A DNA stretch of 64,000 bases from Batillaria attramentaria (Eukaryota > Mollusca > Gastropoda > Batillariidae): positions 1,115,001 to 1,179,000 of the forward strand of contig JACVVK020000014.1 in the NCBI GenBank assembly GCA_018292915.2, given 5' to 3'. A program made the translations under genes and the position numbers. Below are positions 23,701 to 36,088 of this stretch, in pieces. The notes under the pieces were generated by a model. That model did not search any database, was not told where the DNA came from, and saw nothing but the letters and a program-made list of their open reading frames with translations. Every line of letters starts with the position of its first letter. The first letter of the stretch is position 1.

Positions 23701-25242
23701 GTGGTATCTGACAGACGGAGCGTGCTGCGTATCTCTGACGGTCTGGAGGACATGGGGACAGTGCAGTGGGAGATGATGCTTTGTTTCTTCGCCGCCTGGC
23801 TTTTTATCTTCCTCTGTCTCATGAAGGGCGTGCAGACTCTGGGCAAGGTCAGCTGACAATGTAGCACTTACATTTAATTTGTGTAGCTCTGTGTTACGTG
23901 GCGCCTGGGCCAGTGATAACAATTTTTCCCTTCTCGTATGTGGCACCGTTCATTTGGGCCGATCGTCGGGGTGGTTCTCTCCGGGTACTCCGGCTTCCTC
24001 CGCCTCTGCTTTGAAAATGTTCAGCCCACCAAATTTGAAAAAATAAATGCAATTCTAAATTCCGAAATTTAAATAGCTGAGCTGACCCTTCGCACTACGT
24101 GATTGTAATGTGTTTATGTCCAGTGTGTGAGAGAATGCGTGTGATTCACGTGAGCGTGCGTGTTGGGTTCCGTTCGCGGCGCTTTGAGCCAAATCACGAA
24201 ATTGGGTAAAGCGCCTATACAATACTCATTATTATTATTATTATTATAATGAGTATTATTATTATTATAATGCAAAATGAAATGCAGAATACATGAATGT
24301 GGAATGTACCTGGGGCACGGTAAGTGCGTGGGAGATTCTATTACTCTAGTATGAGTTATGTACATTGTTTTGTTTTGAACCGGGCTTAAAATCTGCCACC
24401 TTTTGCCGGATTTCCATCTTTGGCTGAAATTTGTCCTCCGCCCACAAAAAGTGTGCTTCTCCCTCTGAAATACTCGGGGAGCCGGGGTGGCCGAATGGTA
24501 AAGTGTTGGACTTCTAATGCTCGGGTCGTGAGTTCGTATCCCAGCTGCGGCCAAATGTGTGTGCTGGCTTTTTCATCGTTGCCCCGTCTTTGATATCACC
24601 CGTATGTGGTGGAAAAGGACGATAAACCCCCAAACACCCCCCCCCCCCCACTCTGAAACATTTAAAATCATGCCAAATACACCAAATTGCACAATCTCTA
24701 ATTCTAAAATCTTTTTTTTCAACAACAAAAAAAGCGTTTCTTCCCTTGAAGCACTTAAAATCCAGTGCCAAAATGCACCAAACTGCAAAGATTTTTGTCT
24801 AAGTTTTGCAAAAATTCCGGGGGAGCACGCCCCCGGACACTCCTTAGCATTGCAGACGTGTGCTCGTGGCTTTGCCACTTTGTCACTGAATGCTGCACAC
24901 TTAGCATTGCAGACGTGCGCTCGTGGCTTTGCCACTCTGTCACTAAATGCTGCACACTTTTTTCTCCTGTTTCAACAACGACTAAAAGCGATGCTTTTCA
25001 TGTGCAAAATTCCCTCACAGTTGTTTGTACATGAATCTGTGTGTCTGATTGTGTGTGGACTGAATGGCGACCTGTTTTGTCCCGGCGAAATCTCTGTAAA
25101 CCATTCGCTTGTTGACACTGACAGACTTTCTGTTGTACCAGCATCTAGGTGTAGACTAGCTATATTGATCGGTTGCCTTACTTGTCTGTAAGCTTCTTTA
25201 CGATGTTGTGTGCATCTCTCTCTCTCTCTCTTTCTCTCTTTG

Positions 25243-25328
<86 letters not shown>

Positions 25329-25371
25329 TAACACTGAGCTTTCAGTACCGTTTTGTTTACAGTGTGTGTGT

Positions 25372-25412
<41 letters not shown>

Positions 25413-25864
25413 TGTGTGTGTGTTTTCACTACTGTATGCTGTCTGTATCAACAGGTGGTATACGTGACTGCCACTCTGCCGTACGTCTTGCTGACGGCCA
25501 TCTTGATCCGCGGTGTGACCTTGCCAGGTGCGATGGAGGGTATCACGTATTACCTAACTCCAAGATTTGAACACCTTCTCAACCCTTCGGTAAGTTGCTT
25601 CTGTTGTACGTTTCACCTGGACATTACTCGAAGCGCTAATCAAAGTACGTCTAACATAATGGCATTGCTAGGAATGCCGAAGGCAAACATCTCTTCTTGA
25701 AACAGGATTTCCAGTCTGGCTCAGCCACTTGATCGGGACGGCTGTTGCTTCAACAACAACAACAAACAAACTTGGCAATTCAAGCGATTTTGTTGAAGAC
25801 TGTCTCTCGCCTGTACGAATATAGACGAGAAACAAGAGCAGCTCCGTTAACGTTTGCACCACAA

Positions 25865-25925
<61 letters not shown>

Positions 25926-26468
25926 GAGGAGGAGGAGGAGGATTATGAAGTTGCTATTCTGACACAGCAGCCGAGTAAAGAGCTCAAGATTTCAGTGTTC
26001 CACAACGTTAACTGATTATTCATACCTATTGTGCACACTTCGTCCTTGCTACTTCTTGCCTGATGGAAGGTATTTAAGTCCTGTTCTCCGTCCTGTAGGT
26101 GTGGATCGAGGCCGGAGTGCAGGTGTTCTATTCTCTGGGGCCTGCCTGGGGAACTCTCATCATCATGTCCAGCCACAATAAGTTCCACAACAACTGCCTC
26201 AAGTAAGTTCCTTCAGTATTAGTGTTATGCGTATGTCGCTGCGCTTGTAAAAGATACATATTTTATCTACCCACTGCCAGTTCAGATTCTTCCTGTGAAT
26301 GGAGAGTTATCTTCTCTCCAGAAGAATGTACATTCTTTAGTGCGTACAGTTGTCTTAACAAACTGGGAATTAGGTGTTTTATCTTTCTCTTCAGCCGCAC
26401 TCCACTGAGGCTAAAAATAAATAAATAAATAAATAAAAAGACAGGTTTGTTATTATTGACTCTAATTC

Positions 26469-26558
<90 letters not shown>

Positions 26559-29500
26559 GTGTGTGTCTGTGTCTGTCTGTCTGTCTGTCTCTTCCGCACC
26601 ACCAGGGACTCCATCTTCATCACGTTTCTCGGCGAGGGGACGAGTATTTACGGCGGACTGGCTGTCTTCTCCGTACTGGGCTTCATGGCTAAGTCACGCA
26701 ACACGGGTATCGAGGATGCCGTCACTTCGGGCCCAGGACTAGGTTTCATCGTGTACCCAGAAGCCCTGTCCATGTTGCCCCTTCCCCAGCTGTGGGCGGC
26801 CCTCTTTTTCCTCATGCTGCTGGCCGTTGGCGTTGACACTCAGGTGCCATATATATAAAAATGTGTTGCTGCACGCATCTTACGACACCGCGACACCCCA
26901 CTGGCGACATGACACTGTTACACGTCGCATGCGACACTGGTACACTAGACTTGCCACACTGCTACACCCCACTTGTGACGCTGCTACACCCCACATGCAA
27001 CATTGCTACACCCAACACGTGACACTGGTACACTAGACATACCACACTGCTACACCCCACTTGTGACACTGCTGCACTCCACTTACGACATTGGTAAACC
27101 CCATGTACTATACTGCTGCACCCCACACGCAACGCTGCTACTGTCCAAATACGGCAATGCTACGCCCCACATGTGACACTCCTACACCCCCCATGCGATA
27201 CTCGTCCACCCCACTTGTGACACTGCTGCACCCCACATGCAACACTCTAACTGCGACTCTGCTACACCCCACAAGCAAAACTGCTACACCATACATGCAA
27301 CACTGCTACACTCGACTGCCAAAACTCCTACACCCTGCATACGTTACTGCTACACCCCACTTTCGTCTACCACTAGAGGCTAAAGCCTATCCTATCCTCA
27401 GTCAGATAATCACCAAATACCAATGTGCAGTGTTTCCTTTTAGGGGCTCAGGAATGGCAGCTGTGGTATGAAGAATAATAAGCATTACACAGCATCAGGT
27501 CGTCTTTTTATTTGCTGTCTTTGTTCCAGTTTGGAATGGTGGAGATCATCTGTGGCAGTATTGTGGAGAGCTATCCCAAAATTTTCCACAAGAGGCGTGT
27601 TCTGCTTACTGGTCTCATCTGCGCATTCTTCTTTATACTCGGACTTCCGCTTACCATGAATGTGAGTTGACAGTTACTTCTCTTTGTAGTTACTTGCGAT
27701 GCGGGATTTGGGGTTTTACAAATGTCGCTGATACAAGGAGGGATGTATTACAGCTTAATCTGTTACTTTGCTTTACGTTTTTATCCCAACTTCACAGGGT
27801 TCTCTGCCGTATTTACTGCTGCATTTTTTTTTAAATCTCGTTTGAAAGTTACTGTAAAGTAGGTTTGAAAAAAATTGCCTTGTATGCTAGATGGATGGAA
27901 TTGATTGTTGTATTAGTGCCAGTCCTAATTGTAGGAAAGTTTTTTTTAAATTTCTTTGTAATGTTGCTCCCAGTATATGTCATTCTTCGGAGATATTCTG
28001 AAGAGGTGATAGCTGTTGAATCTTCCATCCATTGCTCTTACTTTTGTTCTTCTAAGCCATGTTGTATCGCCAGACAGCTTATTCCAAGCTATTCTAATAA
28101 TATTAAGTGCGGTGATAACGTTTCGGTTGTTGTACCTGACCATGCTTCTCTCCACAGTACTGTGCAGTGAATGTATCATCGTCATAAGACAGCTTCAAAA
28201 GACATCATGGACGCTGAGAGACAATCACAATAAGGACAATGACAGTGCGCAAATTTCCTTAAAACCCGACTGGCCTGTGACAGAGACATTGACAGGAAAC
28301 AGAAACGCATCACCTTAGACACTCTCCACATTTATAGGACGCGTAACACAGCAGATATCTTTTCACCTTCCAACAGTAGTAGTTTGGGGTAATACTTCAA
28401 AAAAAAGTTTGTTTTCCCCCTGTTGCAATTCCAACCTGTCGTAATTTTTCAGCACATGTTCATCTCCCTCTTTCTCGTTTCCACCTCTTTGTCATCCATG
28501 AACATAGGGGCTACATGCACCAAGGACAAAAATAAAGAAAAAAATAGCAGCTACATATTAATTTTGAGAAAACATGCAGTATACACTACATCATTGACAC
28601 GTACAGACGAAACTAGCTGATTTAGCTTGCCGAAGTGACTGACGACTTTACAGGGACTGAGCAGTCTACAATGCCAGCTTGCGTACGGTTTCTCTATATA
28701 GACCGATGTGACGAAAACAGGATTGTACTGACTGACTCGACATTACTTCATGTTGGCTCCGACACTCCCATGCAGCTTGCAACTTCCCTTGATCTATATA
28801 CTACCTTAAACCTATCTTGTAATGACGGACGCAATGCTGTGACCTTCTTTGAAACATTGCCCTTTTTTTTTCTTTTTTCTTTTTTTTTTTACACTGTCGA
28901 ACAAAATAATCCCAGTACTCAAGTACCTTTGATCGCACTTGACTACCAAGAGGACGAATTCGTCATGAAATGTAGTTGTCTGATAGTTTTCGTCCTTCAT
29001 GCAAAGAACGAGCTGCAATTTTGAGCAACCTGCTTCTCCAAAGTACCCAGTCTCATCCCAGAAAATGAAGTGCGCATGTCTGTGTGACGAAATAATACAA
29101 CACTACTTGCATTATGATTTCGTGAGCGAATGCATTATCAATTGTTTATGCCAAAAGAAGGAAACTCCTATTGTGAGGAAATTGTCAAAGAAATCTCACC
29201 ACATAGATCAGAACAGTCCAATCCCTCTAATAAACAACACTTCAGTCCAGAGTCTCTGTTTCACATTGGTCAGTTGGGATCTGTCTTTCACGTAACTACA
29301 TCTCAAACATGGGAGCTTTACGACTTACGAAAACGGGACTACGGTAGCATTGTATTGTCCATTCTATTGTTCTTGCAGTACCAAAAACCAAGATTGATTG
29401 TGGCACTTTAAGTCACTAGGGTTGCGTTAAACTCTTCTCCTACCAAGCATTTTCCAACCACCGAGTCCTCTCCTCCTAAATTTTGAATGAGGGGACATGA

Positions 29501-32500
29501 AGTGTTCCCAAAAAAAAAAAAAAAAAAAAAAGCCAACTGAATATTGACTGAAATATATTGGCTTATCTTCCTTCGTATTCCACATTATTGCCATATTTTA
29601 TTCCACATTTGCTGTGATTATTTCTGTCAGTGATGACTGTGTGCTAATCAAAGGTTTGGCTGTAGTACCAGCCGTTGGAAGGAGAAAAGTTAACATTTGT
29701 CTTTTGTCCATGTTATACCGTATTTTTCGGCGTTTACTGTGTCACTAGCGTGTATCATAAAATGGCTACAAAATAGCTAATGGTTAAAAAGAAAAAAAAA
29801 AGAAAAATAAAAGAAGAAAATCAGCAAGATAAAAAATGAAAAGAGGAAGAAGACGAGCTGAAAGTGCTATTTAAAATGTGGATTTCACTGACCAGACGCG
29901 AGTGACAAGTCAGCTTACAAATGCCCCTTACAAATTTCAAGATGTCAACTGACATTTTACTTCGACGTCTTGCCTTTCATATCATTGCCGCCACAAAGTG
30001 CGACGTCCAGCGTGTTTTCGACATGCAAAATGAAAATACGTATCCCGCTGTTAATGGAACTGATAAATGTTTCCATCCATTCATAAATTATCAGATATAA
30101 ACTGTTGTCTAACATGTCGACCCGGCTGTTGTCTGTCTAACACTGAGACCCCGATGAACGTTCCAGCCAAGGATCTGTTCAGCAGCGCTGTAATTGTAAC
30201 GTTTTTATTTGCGGGACTGATACTTCTTCTAGCGATGAACTTCAACCCTTAATCTTGAGTATTCATAGAAGAATTCCTTCAAGTTCAAGGACACGTCGGC
30301 CGAAAAATACGGTACCAGCTGGACTAGTTTTCAGTAATTACAATTCAGACAGTTTCATAGATGTGCCACAATCATAGGGCTAGTCTTATGGTGGGTGGTA
30401 GTTCTATTTTTTTAAATATATAATTAGGAGTAGGGGGTAGGATAAGTCATTTATGCTAAGCATGACGAATCCAGTAATCATTATACGGAACGGAGATAAA
30501 TGAAACGTTTACCATTTCGTTGTTTGTGTGATCTGGCTGTCCGTGTTTTCCCTGACTTGAAACTGAAAAGTTCAGTGGTTAAAAAGTCATTTGTTTTATT
30601 CTACGGCAGATATCAGGCATGAGAAGTACCCATACGCACCTCTCTCTACCCCCCCCCCCTCAGCCCACCCCCCTCAGCCCACCCCTCAAAAGGAGAGAAA
30701 AAGTAGAGATCGGTATACACTGTATGCTGGTATTATTATTATTATTGTGATTATTTGTTTATTTCCCTCATCCAAATCCTTATTTCAGAGTCACTAAATT
30801 GGTTCAGTAATTTCATTTTGGTTTACTTTTGGTTTGGGACATTTCCGTTTTACTTCAATACTTCTGAACAACAAAAACTATCTTTCGTTGATTAGTGCTT
30901 ATTTTACCCAAAACTATCCCTGTTTCATTACGTTCTCATGCCTGGTTGTTGCTTTACCACAGAGCGATATCCATGCTGGAAGAAAGTTTTGGATCACTTT
31001 TCTGAGCAGTGGTTTGATCAATTTATTTGCCTTTGCAGAACGATGGAACAATTCTGGAATTTTGAACCTGATTGACACTGTAAAACAATTGCAAAATTAA
31101 TCTTCTGGGGTACGGAGCAAAATTTATGAAATCAGACTATAAATAATGGTGTAATGGTTTATAAAGCAACTCTTGAAAAGGCTGAAGATTACTACGACTT
31201 GAAGTAAGTTTTTTTTGGTGATGTGATCCTGAACTCTCTCATCTAGAATGGAGACTACACGAGGAAAGAGCGTCATGCTTGGTTTGACATTGTTTAGTTA
31301 GATATTGGATGTTTTACATGTTTTTACATTCCAGGGAGGCATATACGTTTTCCAACTCTTCGACTGGTATTCCACATCTTTCGGGCTGCCCCTTATCGGA
31401 GTAATGGAATGCTTTGTACTGGGCTGGATCTATGGCGAGTCGAGTTGCAGAGAACTTTTGTATCAAAGCAACCTTCATACATATTCATAGTGTTTTAAAA
31501 TTGTTGAGCCCTTTCGAAATCATAGCTACTACAGATTTGCGACTGGCTACCTCCCCTTTTCCTTTTTGTCCTGACTGTCTGCAATTCGTCCCTGTCTTTC
31601 CATCTGAACGCCATCGTCAAAAGCACAAAAAGCATCAATGAAAATCTAATGGGATTTTGATGGAAAATCTGATTGTCTATAACACCTTCATTTTTTCACT
31701 ACGTTTCTAACGGTCCATTTTGGTCAGTAGTTAAAAAAATAAATAAATAAATAAACGTAGAGGAGAAGTCCCCATAGTATGTAGCCAGTCACAAGAAGAC
31801 GTCAGATAGCTAGTTACAAATTGTGCACAGTCAAGCCTACTGATAGGTGTGCGTACTATACTAGTAGAGAGTAAGATTTCTAGTTTCAACTATAGAAGAG
31901 TTAAGGATCCAGTTTACAGTTAGCATGGTGTGATGCTCACTTATTACATGACTAACGTCTCATTGCGTCACTTATTCACTCGCTACATAGAAAGGGGTTC
32001 AGTAATACAAGAATGACTTCTGAAGTAGGATTGTCTGTTTGTTTGTTTTCCTCCAAAACATCATCTCTTGTTTGTTCGTTTGTTTGTTGGGTGGTTTGTT
32101 TGTTTCGCGGTTCTTGTTTGCGGTCTGGAGGATTTTAAACTTGCAGGTTCCCTGTGTTGGCATGCTGCATCTTTAAGGCGGTCGTTAGTTCAGTCTGCTG
32201 TTTCCTCCACTTAGTATGCTACATTTCTGACCACGGAGGGCGTTAACACTTCATGTTTTCATTCAGTTCTTTGATTTTCTCATCATTTCATCAATCCAGT
32301 TTGTAATGCCTCCATTTGTATTTAATTGTAAAAATGCCCACCTTAGTTTGCAGAAATGTAACATTTGAAACTGTTTAGTCTGCGCTGGCGCCTGACCCTG
32401 AACAAAGTGAAGTGGTGTGGCGCGGCGCCAGACCCTTAAAAGAACCCTCCCTCCCCCTCCCCCCCTCCCCCCCCCCCCCCCCAAAAAAAAGCATCGTACC

Positions 32501-35500
32501 CATTTCCCCTCTCCTGTCTTCATTAACGTGAACGCTTCTGGTTCAAACTGTATTTTACATTTTCAACAACAGAAATGAAAATGTGACCCCCCCCCCACCC
32601 CCTTCCCTTTGAACCCTTTCAGTTCCTTACAAACTACTGATTTCATTTACGAATCTTTCATCAAATGACCTCAACAACTCATCACATGCACGGCCATCTT
32701 TTATTTATGTCCCTTCTCATTGTTTGAAATGCATCCTTATCAACAAGAAGAGTTTGCATTCTCTCTTCCGTCCTCCCTTCCCGTTCTTTGTTTTAATAAC
32801 TTTACAACCATCATCCATGTCTCTCTATATATATCATTATGATGATAATGATTTCCTTTCCCTGTTTCGTTTGTCCTTCGTCAGACGTTTTTTTTGTTTT
32901 TTGTTTTTTTTTTATTCACAATACCAGCAGTTTCTTTTGCATTAATATAATGATTGACCCAGAGTCACAGGGCACCATGGTCCGTGTGTAGTTTGTGTTA
33001 CTACCAAATTGGACAGAGCTCCCCGCAGTTTCAGCGCCTTAATTCAAACAGTTCTTACATTTGAGAGAGAGAGAAAAAAGTGAAAATGAATTGTTTTCAA
33101 TTTAATATTTTATTTATAAAACGATCACAGGCCTTTTTATTGTTTGTGTGTTTAGGTCGCTCTGGGCTCCTTGCCTGATAAGTTTTTGCATACATTGCCA
33201 TTAGCTTTTTCTTTCCTGTAGCTTGCAGTTGAGTGGGGAATTGGGGGGAACCAGTTTCACATTTTCACAATGCGTTATTCTGATATGCTGTTTTTACGCG
33301 TGTTTCTTACGTTTTGGGGAGGCATGCGTTTTTAGACGCACGTGCGAATTCCCTCTGCCTCAGCTTTCCACTTGTTGGGGTCTCCCGCCCCCCCCCCCAC
33401 CACCACCACCACCACCACCACCTCCAGATTAAAATACAAATAATACAACTAAGATGGTTTCAATGATATTAACCTTTTTGAAAGCATTGCTGTTTATTTC
33501 AATTAATGTACTAACTGTTGAACAAATGTTTGGTAAACTATTCCCCTACACCCTTCTTCTTCAGGCGAGGTTGATTTTGGCTGTAAAAACAAACAAACAA
33601 AAAATAGAGGGACTTCATATCAATAATAATAATAATATTAATAATAATTTCTTCAAAGCCTTTTTCTTTTAAGCTTCTATTATTATTATTATTATTATTA
33701 TTGGTTTCGGTTATGGTTTGTTTCTTTTTTTTTTGGGGGGGGGGGGGCTGGGTTTGGGGAAAAAACTGACAAATATCATATCGTGCAAATCAGCACTCTA
33801 CCATTACGTGGGCTCCCCTTTAAATAAAAGACAGGACAATACCCTTTAATTTCTGTTTAGTAATGAAAGATTTGTAAACCTAAAGAGATGCCCCTTTGGG
33901 AGAAGGGGGTGTGGCGGGGAGGTCAAATCGGTTGAAATCGATTTACAGCACTGTGGCTACAGCTTTACGATATGAGAAACTTTTAAGAAAGCCTGAAACA
34001 AAAGGGGGAAGGAAAGTTCACGTAATCCAAAACTATAGAAAGGTACCATGGTGTTAAAGTCTCGTTCAACGTGGTCGAAGTGCGTCTGGTGGAAATCTGT
34101 GTATATCGCAGATACGGAGTCCATGTTACGTAAGTAATAGTTTTAAGTGCCATGTGATGTGATGTGCATGCGACAGAAAAGCAAGGGGAGGGCATTCTAA
34201 CGCTCTTGTCGCCCTTTGCAGGAACGGACAAACTGAGTGACGACATCATGACGATGATTGGTCGGAGACCTCCTCTGTTTATGACCATCTGCTGGAAGTA
34301 CATCACCCCTACCATCCTGGCGGTGAGTATACTGAAGGCGATTGTCTATGACTGTGTTCGGCCGACCCTTTGCTGTGGGTGAAGGACACAAATACACAGG
34401 GCCTCAAAATGCCTATATATTCCCAATTAGTCTCAGGCATCATAGTCATCCCTAAAAATGCTTCAGTCTAGAAACAATTACTACCATGAACAGACCATTC
34501 AAAGGCGCGCACCTGACAGGGGTTTAAAATATTTGAATGTCTTCTTTCCGCTCAGGCCTTACTGGAGTAATGCACGCCTCCTTTCTCTTTAGGCCAGAAA
34601 GACAGTTCACACAAATACGCTTGCCTCACTTGTGTCCCACCTCTGTGCAAAAGGTCCCAGCTTCACTGGCAGCTTGCCTCTTTTTGTGACCGCCTGCCAT
34701 GCACCTTGACATACATAACACAAAAATCACGAAAATCACTCTTTCATGGCAGCAAGAATCACAACAGGCTAGCACCTTCGCCAAACAGGGTACCCAAAAG
34801 AAACACCAAACAAGACCCCACGGTCATTTTGTGTTCTTGCGCCTGTGCATCTGTCTTCTATTCTCTTTTCTTTGCAAAGTGAATCGGGTGTGTAGATTCT
34901 ACGCTGGCTTCTTCCTCGTCATTCCGTCGTTGACAATATCTCATGCGTGGTAGAAAGGGTGTTGAAACCTGCGAGCACCTGACCAATGAATGAGTTTGAG
35001 TTTTTAGGGCTTAAAGCCGCGCAAGCCACAAAGACTAACTCGCGGCTGAGTGTGCCTGCACTACATGAAAAAAACAAAAATGTAACGTTGGACAAAGGAT
35101 GCAAACTGGTCTACGGGGCAATATAAACCTAGGACATGCAGGAGACGCTGCACCTTCATGCTAATTTCTCGAACTCCCGGTTACAAAAAAGCATAGAAAA
35201 CAAATGACAATTACAACTAGGTAAAACAAAGATAAATACTAAGCGCATATACAGCAAATATTGCAACTTATCATCTCCTAGGCGCAATAAACCAGTTCGC
35301 AGCATATGCCCAACATCACTTATTCCTAGCCACTGGTAGTGCAGACGTGAGTGAGGAGTTAAAAAGAAGAAATATAGATGAAAGGGCTGAACTTAGAAAT
35401 GCATCACACCCTTAGTTGTTATCTCCATGAAGGGAATGTAGTGTACCATAGGAATCATTCTTAGAGGGCAACAGATTATTCGATTATTATTGGATTTAGT

Positions 35501-36057
35501 GGCGTCTGTTTCTTCGATATCTTTGTAAACTAGAAGATATCTTTCTGTCTTATGTCGCAGGTCACGTGACATATTTTCCTCTGTGCGTGCGTGCGTGTGT
35601 CCGTGCGTGCGTGTCCCGGTTAGGGTTAATGCCGGGACAATGTGAGATTTGCTTGTTCAAATTTGAAATTTAAAATGCCGCATTGTCCCGGTACTTAGAG
35701 TCCCATACTCTTGCATGCCAGCCTTTTCACAGGTTAGTGCTCTTTCTGTCTGTCAGGTGGCGCTTGGCTTCGCCTTCTGGGGCTACACTCCGCCCACATA
35801 TGGAGACTACGAGTTCCCAGCCTTCGCTCGTGGCCTGGGCTGGTGCATCGGCCTGGTGCCCATTCTCCCCATCCCAGTTGTCATGGTCGTCAAGATTATC
35901 ACTACGTCTGGAACCTTCGGCGAGGTAAAATGGTCCACCCTGTTTTTGTTTTTTTGTTTTTTTTTCTTCCCCGCAGTGGAATATTGTTCTTAGTGGCAGA
36001 TATGAAATATACATCGTTAAAAAATTAACCCATTTATTCCCGAGGATTTTTTTTTTT

Positions 36058-36088
<31 letters not shown>

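Noticed and set aside
26868..27370. CRISPR-like array
   Set aside because: 22-bp units abut each other with no unique spacers, in an animal intron; it is a minisatellite.
31435..31445. GT donor at about 31444 for the TM10 exon
   Set aside because: It keeps frame but adds three residues at a position of fixed length in the family; the GC donor fits better, though RNA evidence could reverse this.
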